Assembly (NCBI GenBank): GCA_021739645.1
Contig: JAIPBL010000027.1
Location: forward strand, 1-64,000
Direction: 5' to 3'
DNA length: 64,000 nt
From: Saprospiraceae bacterium
GTDB lineage: Bacteria > Bacteroidota > Bacteroidia > Chitinophagales > Saprospiraceae
The notes under the pieces were generated by a model. That model searched no databases. It was not told where the DNA came from and saw nothing but the letters and a program-made list of their open reading frames with translations. Positions 8,437 to 18,734 of this stretch are shown one piece after another. The position numbers and the translations under genes are program-made. Numbering within the stretch: the first letter of the stretch is position 1; every line of letters starts with the position of its first letter.

Positions 8437-9942
8437 TTATTTATAGCGGCGCTTTGTTTTGCTCTGCTTGGTCTTGAAAGTGATGCCAGCAGAATCGTCG
8501 TTGCCAGTTGGTCCACCGGTGCGGGTCATTGCACAGCGGAAGCCAAGGTCACGGTACGATTTGTCCTCATCACGGAAGCGGCGTGCACCTGGAGCGAGCC
8601 AGAAAGCACGGTCTGACCAAGAGCCACCCTTGATTACACGGGCCTTGTCACTCACTAAGGTGTGCTTGCCATAATCGTAAAAGGCTTCTGAGTTTTTGTC
8701 ACCGTCCAAGAAGTTATAAGGTTGGCCTACTTTGTAGTTTTCACGAGTGGCAACTTCATCGTCTTCCACGTAACGGTAGCGGAGGTGGCCAAGGCTGTCC
8801 TTCTCTACGGGTTTGCCGTTTTCGTCGAGTACTTTGGTCTTGAACTTGTTACCACGGAAGGAGTTCAGGTCCTGCTGCTCCACGTCTTCCAGCGTCATGC
8901 TGGTGAGGGGGCGGTAGATGTCCATCGTCCATTCATTCACGTTTCCGGCCATGTTGTAAAGGCCAAAGTCGTTAGGCATGTACTTGCGTACTTCTGCGGT
9001 GATGTGTGCGGCGTCGTTCAGTTTACCTGCCATACCCATATAATCACCTGCTCCTTTCTTAAAGTTTGCTAGGATTTCACCTTGGTATTTGTTGCGCTTT
9101 TGGTAGCGCACGGTGTTGCCGTTCCAAGGATAAATACGGCGGTCGGAGATGCGCTCGTCTTTCTCGGAAACCATGTTACCTATCAGGCCGAGGGCTGCGT
9201 ACTCCCACTCTGCTTCCGTTGGGAGGCGGTAGGATGGCAGCAAAATGCCGTCTTCAAAACGCACAGCACGTTCGCCACCAGTTTTGATGTCTTTCAAATT
9301 CTTGCGCACACTGCCTTGGTATTGTGCAGCCAAGTATGACTCAGTGTTGAAGTTATCTTCGTCTTTCTGCTCGGCGTTCGGGTTGAGGACACCTTTTTCA
9401 ATCAGTATCATCTCGTTTACCCGGTCAGTCCGCCATTGTGAGTAGTCGTTTGCTTGGAGCCAGCTCACACCCACCACAGGGTAGTTGTCGTAAGAAGGGT
9501 GGCGGAAGTAGGTCTCGAGAAAAGGCTCGTTGTAGGCCAATTCTTCCCTCCAAACCAAGGTGTCAGGGAGAGCATTGAGGGCAACCTCTGGATAAGACTC
9601 GCCGAAAACCCGCTCCAACCAGAATAGATATTCACGGTAGTCGATGTTTGATACTTCTGTTTCGTCCATGTAAAAGGAAGAGACAGTTACTCGGCGCGGG
9701 ATAGCATTCCAGTCGAAAGTTACATCCTGTTCGGTTACACCCATCGTGAATGTACCGCCCTCAATGAGGACGAGGTTGGGGCCAGTGGCTTGGCCTTGGT
9801 AGTCAACTTTTTCGAATCCACCCCACTTGGCATCATTGTACTGCCAGCCAGTGGTGGCGGAACGCTCCTTTTTGCCGCAGGCGCTCAACACCATAACCGC
9901 AAGGAGAATTACTGAGCTTAACTTCAACAGATTTTTCATCAC
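8437..9942 (-). CDS. gldJ: Gliding motility/type IX secretion lipoprotein GldJ
   Basis: 501 aa. The lipoprotein signal peptide has the lipobox VLSAC with the modified Cys at 22. The remainder is a formylglycine-generating-enzyme-like (sulfatase-modifying factor) fold: LVLIEGGTFTMG, RRVTVSSFYMDETEVSN, RLPTEAEWEYAALG, FGLYNMAGNVNEWTMD, VIKGGSWSDRAFWL and DLGFRCAMTR. GldJ is a periplasmic/outer-membrane lipoprotein needed for gliding and stability of the type IX machinery; it is not thought to be an active sulfatase modifier. Its Lys/Arg-rich tail (KTKQSKTKRRYK) matches the family. Neighbours porP, porU and porV support the assignment over GldK, a close relative. Confidence 0.85.
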   Translation of the reverse strand: MMKNLLKLSSVILLAVMVLSACGKKERSATTGWQYNDAKWGGFEKVDYQGQATGPNLVLIEGGTFTMGVTEQDVTFDWNAIPRRVTVSSFYMDETEVSNIDYREYLFWLERVFGESYPEVALNALPDTLVWREELAYNEPFLETYFRHPSYDNYPVVGVSWLQANDYSQWRTDRVNEMILIEKGVLNPNAEQKDEDNFNTESYLAAQYQGSVRKNLKDIKTGGERAVRFEDGILLPSYRLPTEAEWEYAALGLIGNMVSEKDERISDRRIYPWNGNTVRYQKRNKYQGEILANFKKGAGDYMGMAGKLNDAAHITAEVRKYMPNDFGLYNMAGNVNEWTMDIYRPLTSMTLEDVEQQDLNSFRGNKFKTKVLDENGKPVEKDSLGHLRYRYVEDDEVATRENYKVGQPYNFLDGDKNSEAFYDYGKHTLVSDKARVIKGGSWSDRAFWLAPGARRFRDEDKSYRDLGFRCAMTRTGGPTGNDDSAGITFKTKQSKTKRRYK

Positions 9943-9978
9943 TTTAATTAAATATTTTTACTTTGAAAAAAAGACGTG

Positions 9979-10008
9979 CAAATATATAAAAGTAGTTTTC
10001 ATTTCAAT
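9979..10008 (-). promoter_or_regulatory. Promoter of gldJ
   Basis: The minus strand has TATATTTG (9979-9986), a perfect TAnnTTTG -7 box, and ATTG (10005-10008) 18 bases further upstream in place of the -33 TTTG. The box lies 36 bases upstream of the gldJ ATG. Confidence 0.55.
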
Positions 10009-10053
10009 GGCTGATTACGGGATTTAACAACGATTGTTTTTGAAGCGGTGTGT

Positions 10054-11094
10054 TTATCGGAAAATTTTAAAGCAATCGTTGTACCGTTCTGCACGGCGTT
10101 TGGAGCGTACGGCTTCGCTGTTGTCAAAGTTCAGCACAAATGAAACCTCGTGCGCCCCGCCTGTTTTGGCTGCCAAGCCGCTCCCGGCGGTGAAGTCGTA
10201 GCTGTATCCGATTTTCAAAATATCGTACTGAATTCCCACCACAACAATAATGGCGTCGGGGTTGGTGAAAGCGTAACGATACCAGCCGCCTGCGAATGCT
10301 ATGCCGTGATTATAGTAAGCACCTGCATTTATTTGGCCCTGGTCGCCCTGTTTCGCAAAGAGGATGTTCGGGGAAACAAACGATGAGGGGTTGCGCTTAT
10401 TGCCTTCTTTAACAATAAACTCCGCCCCTGCGTGGATGCTAGTGCGTAGTGGCAGGCCATCGAGCAGGCTGGAATTTGTTTTGAAAAATCCTTCGTCCGG
10501 GGTGGTAAGGTGTTGCAGGGAAATGCCGCCATAGTATTTACTATTGTATAGGAGCATGCCGGCGCCCACATCAAACACGGTGGTAGTCAGGTCTTGGGGT
10601 CTGAGTTCGTTCGAGATGTTCGGATTGCCAAAGGGGTCAACCGAGCCAGTGATGGGGTCGAGTTGGTCAAGGAAAACCAAGCGGTCCCAGTCAATATTGG
10701 ATTGTTTGAACCCAGCATTGATGCCCAGCCTGACGTTCAAATCATCATTGATAGAAATACGGTAGGCGTAATTGGCGGCGAAATTGGTGGTTTTGAAAAG
10801 TCCATCCCCATCGTTGTCAGCCAAAACCAAAATGCCGAACCCGCTGTTAAATGCTGGTATGAATTGCTCATAAGATGCAGCATAGGTAACGGCGTAAACC
10901 GTGCCGTCATCAGAATGGATAGGCCACTGGTTGCGGTAGGTGGCCGAAAGCCTTGGTGCGTAAGTGGTGCCAGCAAAGGCTGGATTAATCACCATTGGCG
11001 CTGCGTAAAACTGGCTAAAAAGCGGGTCTTGCGCTTGGGCAAATCCGTAAAAAGCAAATAACAGCAGGGCTGTATGTACAAATTGTCTTGTCAT
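10054..11094 (-). CDS. porP: PorP/SprF family type IX secretion membrane protein
   Basis: 346 aa. The signal peptide ends AQAQ and is followed by the PorP/SprF hallmark start of the mature protein, QDPLFSQFYAAPMVINPAFAGT. Repeated barrel strands follow (LNVRLGINAGFKQSN, YYGGISLQHLTTP, LKIGYSYDFTAG). PorP/SprF proteins are outer-membrane barrels that link the PorK/N ring or SprB-type adhesins to type IX export. The neighbours gldJ (downstream, same strand) and porU (divergent) fit. Bacteroidota genomes usually carry several paralogues, so whether this is the core PorP or an adhesin-specific SprF is uncertain. Confidence 0.85.
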   Translation of the reverse strand: MTRQFVHTALLLFAFYGFAQAQDPLFSQFYAAPMVINPAFAGTTYAPRLSATYRNQWPIHSDDGTVYAVTYAASYEQFIPAFNSGFGILVLADNDGDGLFKTTNFAANYAYRISINDDLNVRLGINAGFKQSNIDWDRLVFLDQLDPITGSVDPFGNPNISNELRPQDLTTTVFDVGAGMLLYNSKYYGGISLQHLTTPDEGFFKTNSSLLDGLPLRTSIHAGAEFIVKEGNKRNPSSFVSPNILFAKQGDQGQINAGAYYNHGIAFAGGWYRYAFTNPDAIIVVVGIQYDILKIGYSYDFTAGSGLAAKTGGAHEVSFVLNFDNSEAVRSKRRAERYNDCFKIFR

Positions 11095-11486
11095 TGACCT
11101 TACTTTAATGGTTTTTCCAGTGGTTCAAAACGGAAGTTTGCGAACTTCGCACCGAAAGTGAGAATGTAAAATTGCTAAAAAGACTCTGATGCTCGGCAAG
11201 TTTTTTTCCCAATTGTCGGCGCTGGTCATTTTAGCGAATTTTAGAAATCAGTCATTTTGGAGTTTTTTTTTGCCTTAAACAATTGGTTATCAGTCATTTT
11301 TGAAAAAATTAGATACAATCTCATCTGCCTTTCCCGCTGATTTAAGGACTGTTAAAAAATCTTGGAACAACATAGCGGCCCTTCCGTAACGTTTTAGTGC
11401 CGTGCAAAATTATCTGAACCATGCTGGGAACCCGACCCAGCAATCTCTCAAACCGGAACTGGCTTCCGGCTAACAAATCCACGAAA
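11095..11486. other. Gene-free divergent promoter region between porP and porU
   Basis: About 390 AT-rich bases with no coding potential that I can see. It must hold the promoters for both porP (minus) and porU (plus), but I see no clear TTTG/TAnnTTTG pair. Confidence 0.5.
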
Positions 11487-14400
11487 ATGAAGCGAATAGC
11501 GATACCAATTTTGACCCTTCTTTCCGTTACAATGTCATTTGCCGCACCGCCTACCGTGGTTCAGCGGACATTGGAGTGGTCGGAAGAGGTTAAAGTGATG
11601 CCTTACGAAGATAGCACCGAGCCAGTGAACCTGCTACGGTTCAAGGGGGCCATTTACAATGCTGCACACAATACCTTGCCTTATTATTCTGAGCGATTTG
11701 CCATGCCTACCTACGGCGAATTCATGGTTTCCTTCGGCAATATGGTCTTCGAGCCGATGGAAAAAACTGCCTCCCCGGACGACGAGGCCATTGCGGAGCA
11801 AATAAATATCACGACCGAAATTGAAAAAGACCGCGCTGATTACTTCGGACGGGTCACTTTTATGCCCATTCGAAAAGTGGGACAGGGGCGCTACGAAAAA
11901 CTGGTTTCGTTTGAACTACGCTACGATTTTTCACCTCAGCCGCAACCTATAAAGCTGCGTGGCGGTAATACCTTCACCTCCGTCCTCAACGATGGTGATG
12001 TGTTCAAAATCGAGGTGAACCAAGCGGGCGTTTACAAGTTGGATTTTGATTTTTTAAAAAACAAACTGGGCATCCCGCTAGAAAGCATTGACCCACGCAC
12101 CATCAAGCTCTACGGCAATGGCGGCGGCATCTTGCCAGAACTGGCCGATGCTCCACGTGCGGACGACCTCGTGGAGAACGCCATAGAAATCGTTGGCGAA
12201 GCCGATGGCAAATTCGACGCAGGGGATTTCATACTTTTTTACGGTCAAGGGCCAGACATCTGGTATTTCGACAACGCAAAACAGACCTTCAGTTCTCCAA
12301 AGAATTTTTATTCCGAACAAAATTTTTATTTTTTAAAAATAGGCGGAGCAAACGGCCTTCGGGTCGAACTCCAGCCCTCGCTCACTGGCGCTACCTACAA
12401 CACGAGCACTTTCAGCGATTTTGTGCGCTACGAAAAAGAGGCCTTTAACCTGCTGCACGATTGGGTGTATGGGCAAGGTTCTGGCCGCCAGTTTTTTAGT
12501 GACTACTATAAGGTGAAAACCGAGGACGATTTCAGTGACGAACTAAAGGTGCCGAACCTCGTGCCGAACCAACCCGTGAAACTCACTTCAGCTTTTGCCG
12601 CTCGCATTGCCCAAGGCAACAATGCTAATTTTTCCATCATCGCCAACGGGAAAACCATGACCAGCGGCAATTTTGGGAGAACAAATGGCGGCACGACCGA
12701 CACCTTCGCCAGTCTCGTCAGCATCAACGACGAGTTCACGCCGACCACGAGCGATTTGAGCATCCAACTCAAGTTCAACCGCCCAGACAACAACTTCAAC
12801 GAGGGCTGGCTTGACTACATCGAGCTAAACCTGCGCCGCCAACTGCTCATGTCCGGCAACCAAATGCACTTTCGTGACGTGCTTTCAATGGGCAATCCTG
12901 TCAGCCGTTTCAACCTTGGCAACGCTACGGCGAACCTCACCGTTTGGGACATCACCAACCCGCTTCAGCCCAAGCGGCAGGAGGCCAGCCTTGCCGGAAC
13001 GGAATTTAGTTTTGGCGCGGCCACCGACACATTGGTAGAGTTCATCGCCTTCGGCAACACGGGTTTCCTACAAGCTGAGGCCGTCGGTAAAATCGAAAAC
13101 CAGAATTACCACGCCTTCGACGACGTGGATTTGGCCATCGTTTACCACAATGATTTTGTTGAAGCCGCCGAACGCCTAGCCGAGCATCGGCGTCAGTTCA
13201 GTGGGCTAAACGTAGCGACGGTGGATGTGGAAAAACTTTACAACGAGTTTTCGAGCGGGCGGAAGGACGCCTCGGCCATGCGTGATTTTGCAAGGATGCT
13301 TTACGACCGCAACCCAACTCGCTTCAAGGCAATGCTACTCTTCGGCGATGCCTCTTTTGACAACCGTGACATTTACAATCTCGGCGGTGACTATGTGCCG
13401 ACGTTGGAAACGCCTCTCTCCACCAACCCGATTTTTAGCTATCCCACGGATGATTACTACACCCTGTTGAGCGACGGCGAAGGCCAGAACCTCAGCACGG
13501 GCGCACTTGATATTGCCGTGGGACGTATCCCTGTGAAAGACCTTGCTGAAGCAAATGCCGTGGTGGACAAAATCATTTACTACGACCTGGAACCGCAAAA
13601 CCTGCGGGATTGGCGCAATCGGGTGGCTTTTGTTGGCGATGACGAGGACTCCAACACGCATACCGGCGATGCTGATAAAATAGCGGTGAAAATTGGCCTA
13701 AAAAATCCCAACCTAAACATTGACAAGGTTTACCTCGATGCCTTCCCCCAGGTCTCCACCTCCGGCGGCGTCCGGGTACCGCTGGCTACCGATGCCATTA
13801 ACAACGACGTATTCAAAGGGGTTTTGGCCATGATTTACCTCGGCCACGGCGGCACAAAGGGCTGGACGCAGGAACGGGTTTTGAAGATTGAAGACATTTT
13901 GAGCTGGCGCAATTTGGACAAAATGCCAATCATCATCACTGCCACCTGTTCTTTCGCTGGCTACGACAACCCTGCCTCCATCTCTGCTGGTGAACTTTGC
14001 CTGTTGAATGAAAAAGGCGGGGCCATTGCACTATATACTACTGTGCGACCTGTTTTTGCAGGTGACAATGCCAACCTGACTGAAAAGGCGGTGGACACGC
14101 TTTTTTATAAATTGAACAATTCCAGGCCGACCATCGGCGAAGTGTTGCGCCTGAGCAAAAACAAGCTCGGCAACGATTCCAATACACAGAAATTCACGCT
14201 GCTGGGAGACCCGACGCAGAAGTTGGCGCTACCCAATTTTAAAGTGGCCACAACCACCATCAACGGGCACGCCATTGATACGGCCATTGTGGATACTATC
14301 AAGGCCCTGCAAAAAGTGACCATCGAGGGTGAGGTGCGGGATGACAACGGCGGCTTGCTCACGAATTTCAACGGCGTTGTTTATCCGACTATCTACGATA

Positions 14401-15350
14401 AATCCATTATTTATCAGACGCTGGGACAGGATGCCACCAGTCCACTTTTCAATTTTGACCTCCAGAAGAACATCATTTTCAAAGGCAGGGCGAGTGTAAA
14501 GGCAGGCAAATTCACGTTCACCTTTGTCGTGCCAAAAGACATTGACTACAATTTTGGAAACTGCAAACTCAGCTATTACGCCGCCGACGAAAGTCAAATG
14601 GAAGATGCGGCGGGCAATTACAAGGGCATCATCGTGGGCGGCACGGACGAGAACGCACTGGCCGACGACCAAGGCCCGAAAGTGGAGGTTTTTATGAACA
14701 ACGAGAGTTTTGTCTTTGGCGGCATCACCAATCCAAACCCGGTTTTGCTGGCAAAATTGGAGGACAACAACGGCATCAACGTCATCGGAAACAGCGTAGG
14801 GCACGACTTGGCAGGTATTTTGGATAAGAACTCGCAAAACACCTACAAGCTCAACGATTTTTACGAAGCTGCGCTAGACGATTATACAAAAGGCGAGGTG
14901 CGTTATCCCCTCTATTCCCTCGCAGAGGGCAGGCACCAAATCAAAGTACAAGCATGGGATATTGCGAACAATCCCGCAGAAGGTTACACAGAATTTTTGG
15001 TCGTGACATCGCCAGAAGTGGCATTGAGGCATGTGTTGAATTATCCGAACCCGTTCACCACCTCCACTTGCTTCATGTTTGAGCATAATCAGGCAGGGCA
15101 AGACCTCGATGTAATGGTGCAGATTTACACGGTTTCTGGGCGGCTGATAAAAACTTTGGAGGAGAGAATAAATTCTACAGGCTACCGTTTAGGCAGCGGC
15201 GATTGCATCCAATGGGATGGCCGGGACGACTACGGAGACCCCCTCGCCAAAGGAGTTTATGTTTACAAAGTAAAAGTCAGAAGTGCCAACACTGGAGATA
15301 TCCTGCTGGAGGGTGAAAGTGACTTTGAAAAACTTGTGATTCTGAAATGA
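11487..15350 (+). CDS. porU: Type IX secretion system sortase PorU
   Basis: 1287 aa from the ATG at 11487. That start was chosen because it begins a signal peptide (MKRIAIPILTLLSVTMSFAA); an in-frame upstream ATG at 11421 lacks one. PorU is a gingipain-family (C25) cysteine protease at the outer membrane. It cuts the C-terminal sorting domain from type IX cargo and joins cargo to lipopolysaccharide. The C25 domain shows the catalytic dyad: His787 in YLGHGG and Cys821 in TATCSF. A sorting-domain-like C-terminus (LNYPNPFTTST, FVDMSGRL-like VSGRLIKTLEE, GVYVYKVKV) is typical of PorU. porV follows 101 bp downstream in the same direction, as in other Bacteroidota. Confidence 0.93.
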   Translation: MKRIAIPILTLLSVTMSFAAPPTVVQRTLEWSEEVKVMPYEDSTEPVNLLRFKGAIYNAAHNTLPYYSERFAMPTYGEFMVSFGNMVFEPMEKTASPDDEAIAEQINITTEIEKDRADYFGRVTFMPIRKVGQGRYEKLVSFELRYDFSPQPQPIKLRGGNTFTSVLNDGDVFKIEVNQAGVYKLDFDFLKNKLGIPLESIDPRTIKLYGNGGGILPELADAPRADDLVENAIEIVGEADGKFDAGDFILFYGQGPDIWYFDNAKQTFSSPKNFYSEQNFYFLKIGGANGLRVELQPSLTGATYNTSTFSDFVRYEKEAFNLLHDWVYGQGSGRQFFSDYYKVKTEDDFSDELKVPNLVPNQPVKLTSAFAARIAQGNNANFSIIANGKTMTSGNFGRTNGGTTDTFASLVSINDEFTPTTSDLSIQLKFNRPDNNFNEGWLDYIELNLRRQLLMSGNQMHFRDVLSMGNPVSRFNLGNATANLTVWDITNPLQPKRQEASLAGTEFSFGAATDTLVEFIAFGNTGFLQAEAVGKIENQNYHAFDDVDLAIVYHNDFVEAAERLAEHRRQFSGLNVATVDVEKLYNEFSSGRKDASAMRDFARMLYDRNPTRFKAMLLFGDASFDNRDIYNLGGDYVPTLETPLSTNPIFSYPTDDYYTLLSDGEGQNLSTGALDIAVGRIPVKDLAEANAVVDKIIYYDLEPQNLRDWRNRVAFVGDDEDSNTHTGDADKIAVKIGLKNPNLNIDKVYLDAFPQVSTSGGVRVPLATDAINNDVFKGVLAMIYLGHGGTKGWTQERVLKIEDILSWRNLDKMPIIITATCSFAGYDNPASISAGELCLLNEKGGAIALYTTVRPVFAGDNANLTEKAVDTLFYKLNNSRPTIGEVLRLSKNKLGNDSNTQKFTLLGDPTQKLALPNFKVATTTINGHAIDTAIVDTIKALQKVTIEGEVRDDNGGLLTNFNGVVYPTIYDKSIIYQTLGQDATSPLFNFDLQKNIIFKGRASVKAGKFTFTFVVPKDIDYNFGNCKLSYYAADESQMEDAAGNYKGIIVGGTDENALADDQGPKVEVFMNNESFVFGGITNPNPVLLAKLEDNNGINVIGNSVGHDLAGILDKNSQNTYKLNDFYEAALDDYTKGEVRYPLYSLAEGRHQIKVQAWDIANNPAEGYTEFLVVTSPEVALRHVLNYPNPFTTSTCFMFEHNQAGQDLDVMVQIYTVSGRLIKTLEERINSTGYRLGSGDCIQWDGRDDYGDPLAKGVYVYKVKVRSANTGDILLEGESDFEKLVILK

Positions 15351-15413
15351 TATAAAATGCAGGTGGGTTGTGGTATTTGTTAAAAAAATCATGCTTCAAA
15401 CACCTTGCTGCGC

Positions 15414-15421
15414 TATATTTG
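15414..15421 (+). promoter_or_regulatory. -7 promoter box upstream of porV
   Basis: TATATTTG matches TAnnTTTG and lies 30 bases before the porV ATG, in the porU-porV gap. It suggests that porV has its own promoter in addition to read-through from porU. The -33 box is poor. Confidence 0.45.
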
Positions 15422-15451
15422 CAAACTTTTTTAAAAAACTGAATTCATCTC

Positions 15452-16672
15452 ATGAAAGGTTTACAACTAACGATAGCCTGTTTCACCCTTGTAGGGTTGT
15501 TTTTCACTAACGACCTGAATGCCCAGTGCTTCAAAGACACTAAGGGCAATTGGGTCAATCCCGATGGGTCTGATTGTACAAACACCATCCTCACTGCCGT
15601 GCCGTTCCTGCGCATTGTTTCTGATGCTCGCTCTGGTGCCATGGGCGATGTGGGTATTGGCCTCTCCCCCGATGCCAACGCCATGCACTTCAATCAATCA
15701 AAATTGGTGATGGCTGAAAGCCCACTGGGCATTTCGGCTACCTATACGCCTTGGTTGCGTTCACTCGGCCTCAACGACGTGTATTTGGCCTACCTCACGG
15801 GCTACTACAAGCTCGATGATAACCAGGCAATTGGTGCGGGTCTTCGCTATTTCTCATTGGGTAACATCAACTTCACCGACGAAAACGGTAACGCAATCGG
15901 TACCGGCAATCCCAACGAGTTTGAAGCCACTGTTGCCTACTCTCGGAGATTGTCTGATAAGTTCACCGCTGCCGTTGGCGCCAAGTTCATCTATTCTAAC
16001 TTGGCCAGCGGCCAACAAGTGGATGGTCAAGTGATAGAGGCTGGAAAAGCTGGCGCTGCTGACTTTTCCTTCACCTACAACACTGACCTGGAGACAAACG
16101 GACGCAAGAGTGACTTGACCATTGGCCTCGCCGTCTCTAACATTGGTTCAAAAATCACCTACACCAACGCTGCCAATGGACAGAAGGACTTTCTCCCAAC
16201 CAACCTCGGTATCGGTGGTGCCTGGTCAATCAACCTTGACAGCTACAACAGCCTGACCATTGCAACCGATTTCAACAAGCTGCTGGTGCCAACCCGCTGC
16301 TTCGATTGTGATGCTGACGGTGACGGTATTGCTGACTGGCGCCAAGAGTCGCCTATCTCTGGTATTTTCAGCTCCTTCAGCGATGCCCCGAACGGTTTCG
16401 ATGAAGAGTTAAAAGAAATCAACTACTCCGTCGGTCTTGAATACTGGTACGACAAGCAGTTCGCTGTTCGTGCTGGCTATTTCTCGGAGAGCCGCACAAA
16501 GGGCGACCGTCATTTTTTCACGGTTGGACTTGGTTTGAAATACAATATTTTTGGTTTGAACTTTTCGTACCTCGTGCCTACCACCAACCAGCGCAACCCG
16601 CTTGACAACACGCTGCGTTTCTCGCTGCTGTTTGACTTTGGTGCGTTCGGTGCTGCGGAAGGGGTGAATTAA
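15452..16672 (+). CDS. porV: Type IX secretion outer-membrane protein PorV (LptO)
   Basis: 406 aa. A signal peptide (ending LNAQ) precedes the family hallmark VPFLRIVSDARSGAMGDVGIGLSPDANAMHFN, of which PFLRIVSDARSGAMGDVGI is the most conserved part. Barrel strands continue to LRFSLLFDFGAFGAAEGVN. PorV is a FadL-like 14-strand barrel that receives cargo from the SprA/Sov translocon and hands it to PorU. An Asp-rich insert (CFDCDADGDGIADW, about 290-305) resembles a calcium-binding loop. It is directly downstream of porU. Confidence 0.93.
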   Translation: MKGLQLTIACFTLVGLFFTNDLNAQCFKDTKGNWVNPDGSDCTNTILTAVPFLRIVSDARSGAMGDVGIGLSPDANAMHFNQSKLVMAESPLGISATYTPWLRSLGLNDVYLAYLTGYYKLDDNQAIGAGLRYFSLGNINFTDENGNAIGTGNPNEFEATVAYSRRLSDKFTAAVGAKFIYSNLASGQQVDGQVIEAGKAGAADFSFTYNTDLETNGRKSDLTIGLAVSNIGSKITYTNAANGQKDFLPTNLGIGGAWSINLDSYNSLTIATDFNKLLVPTRCFDCDADGDGIADWRQESPISGIFSSFSDAPNGFDEELKEINYSVGLEYWYDKQFAVRAGYFSESRTKGDRHFFTVGLGLKYNIFGLNFSYLVPTTNQRNPLDNTLRFSLLFDFGAFGAAEGVN

Positions 16673-16724
16673 TACAGTTAGCAAATTCGGACAGGGGCAG
16701 TTTTCAGTCTCCGTCAACACAAAA

Positions 16725-16764
16725 AAAACGGGGCGGTTCGCATTATTGCGAGCCGCCCCGTTTT
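16725..16764. terminator. Bidirectional terminator between porV and parE
   Basis: AAAACGGGGCGG...CCGCCCCGTTTT forms a GC-rich 16-17 bp stem with A-run before and T-run after. It sits between the convergent ends of porV and parE and can stop transcription both ways. Confidence 0.9.
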
Positions 16765-16802
16765 GGTTTTGATTTTATACCGAGAGGGATTTCCGGGCTA
16801 CA

Positions 16803-18734
16803 TCAAGCCAATGCGTCCTCTTCCTCTTCCACGGGCATATCGCCACCCAGTGCTTCCCTGATTTCAATATCATCCTCGATTTCGTCCAAATCCACCCGCA
16901 GGTTTTCGATGATAAATTCCTGGCGTTCTGGCGTGTTTTTACCCATGTAATAGGATAGGATTTTTTCGAGGTCGGCATCGGCTTGCAGCACGACTGGTTC
17001 CAATCGGATATTTTCGTTGATAAAATCCTTGAACTCGCCGGGCGAGATTTCACCGAGACCCTTGAATCGGGTGATTTCGGGCTTGCCCCGCAGCTTTCGT
17101 ATGGCCTCCTGCTTCTCAACGTCGGAGTAGCAGTAAATGGTCATTTTCTTGTCCCGCACCCGAAACAGTGGCGTTTGGAGGATGAACAGGTGGCCGCTGC
17201 GCACGAGGTCGGGGAAAAACTGGAGGAAGAACGTGAGCAACAGCAGCCGGATGTGCATCCCGTCCACGTCGGCATCGGTGGCGATGACCACCCGGTTGAA
17301 GCGGAGGTCTTCCAGGTCGTTCTCGATGTTGAGGGCGTGCTGGAGCAGGTTCAGTTCTTCGTTTTGGTAAACGATTTTCTTCGTCATGCCGAAGCAGTTC
17401 AGTGGCTTGCCCCGCAAGCTAAACACCGCCTGCAATTCAACATCCCTCGCCTTGGTAATGCTCCCGCTGGCAGAATCGCCCTCGGTAATGAAAACGGTGC
17501 TACCTAGCCTGCGGTCCTCGTCGCCTTTTTTCACGGCATCGTTGAGGTGGAGGCGGCAGTCACGCAGTTTTTTGTTGTGCAAATTGGCCTTCTTGGCTCG
17601 CTCGTTTGCCAGTTTTTTGATGCCAGCAATCTCCTTGCGCTCCCGCTCCGACTGTTGTATTCGGCGCAGCAACTCCTTGGCTACGGCTTCATTTTTATGT
17701 AAAAAATTATCAAGTTCCTTTTCCAAAAAATCGCTGATGAACTTGCGCACCGATGGCCCCTGCGGCCCCATGTCCTGCGAGCCGAGCTTGGTCTTCGTTT
17801 GGGATTCAAAAACCGGCTCCTCCACCCGCACGCTGATGGCCGCCACAATGCTGGAGCGGATGTCCTTTGGGTCAAAGGTTTTGTTGTAAAACTTGCGCAA
17901 AGTATTCACGATGGCCTCCTTGAAGGCTGTGAGGTGCGTGCCGCCCTGCGTCGTGTTCTGCCCGTTCACGAAGGAGTAGTACTGCTCCCCGTAGTGGTTG
18001 CCGTGCGACAGCGCCACCTCAATGTCCTCACCGCTGAGGTGGATTATGGGGTAGCGGAGGGTCTCGGCCTGCGTCTTGTTCGAGAGCATGTCGAGGAGGC
18101 CGTTTTTCGAGTGGAAAACCTTGCCGTTGAAATTGATTTTTAGGCCAGCGTTCAGGTAGGCGTAGTTCCAAAGCTGCTGCTCCAGGTACTCTGTGCGGAA
18201 GCGGTAATTCTTAAAAATGGTCTCGTCGGGGCGGAAGACGACAAGTGTACCGTTGCCCTCCGAGGTCTTGGCCAGCTTGTGGTCCTTGGTCAGGTTTCCG
18301 GTCTCGAACTCGGCGATTTTGGTCTCGCCTTCCCGCACCGCCTGCACTTTGAAGTAGTTGCTGAGGGCGTTCACCGCCTTGGTTCCAACTCCGTTCAAGC
18401 CAACGGACTTCTTAAACGCTTTCGAGTCGTATTTGCCGCCCGTGTTGATTTGCGAAACGCAGTCAATGACCTTGCCGAGGGGGATGCCCCGCCCGTAGTC
18501 CCGCACTTCCACGACGCCATCCTTCACGCTCACGTCAATGTTTTTGCCGTAGCCCATCACGTACTCGTCAATACAGTTGTCAATGACCTCCTTGACCAGC
18601 ACATAGATACCGTCGTCGGGCGTGGAGCCGTCGCCCAGCTTTCCGATGTACATGCCGGGGCGTATGCGGATATGCTCCCGCCAGTCGAGGGAGCGGATAT
18701 TATCTTCGTTGTAGGTTACTTGTTGTTGAGACAT
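16803..18734 (-). CDS. parE: DNA topoisomerase IV subunit B (type IIA)
   Basis: 643 aa. The ATPase subunit supplies ATP-driven strand passage for chromosome decatenation. The start matches Bacteroidota ParE ([24 protein letters not shown]) rather than GyrB. GHKL motifs are [16 protein letters not shown] and [13 protein letters not shown], with the ATP-contacting loop QTKTKLG near residue 315. TOPRIM motifs are EGDSASG and [10 protein letters not shown]. The partner ParC is not in this window. The fic gene ends directly before the parE ATG (TAA then ATG at 18737/18734), so the two are almost certainly transcribed together and translationally coupled. Confidence 0.9.
   Translation of the reverse strand: MSQQQVTYNEDNIRSLDWREHIRIRPGMYIGKLGDGSTPDDGIYVLVKEVIDNCIDEYVMGYGKNIDVSVKDGVVEVRDYGRGIPLGKVIDCVSQINTGGKYDSKAFKKSVGLNGVGTKAVNALSNYFKVQAVREGETKIAEFETGNLTKDHKLAKTSEGNGTLVVFRPDETIFKNYRFRTEYLEQQLWNYAYLNAGLKINFNGKVFHSKNGLLDMLSNKTQAETLRYPIIHLSGEDIEVALSHGNHYGEQYYSFVNGQNTTQGGTHLTAFKEAIVNTLRKFYNKTFDPKDIRSSIVAAISVRVEEPVFESQTKTKLGSQDMGPQGPSVRKFISDFLEKELDNFLHKNEAVAKELLRRIQQSERERKEIAGIKKLANERAKKANLHNKKLRDCRLHLNDAVKKGDEDRRLGSTVFITEGDSASGSITKARDVELQAVFSLRGKPLNCFGMTKKIVYQNEELNLLQHALNIENDLEDLRFNRVVIATDADVDGMHIRLLLLTFFLQFFPDLVRSGHLFILQTPLFRVRDKKMTIYCYSDVEKQEAIRKLRGKPEITRFKGLGEISPGEFKDFINENIRLEPVVLQADADLEKILSYYMGKNTPERQEFIIENLRVDLDEIEDDIEIREALGGDMPVEEEEDALA

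Noticed and set aside
8437-9942. Active formylglycine-generating enzyme (sulfatase modifier)
   Set aside because: The lipobox, Lys/Arg-rich tail and neighbouring por genes identify it as GldJ; no sulfatase gene is nearby.
16803-18734. Calling this gene gyrB
   Set aside because: The N-terminal sequence ([21 protein letters not shown]) fits Bacteroidota ParE better; a decisive check would be a tree with both subunits.
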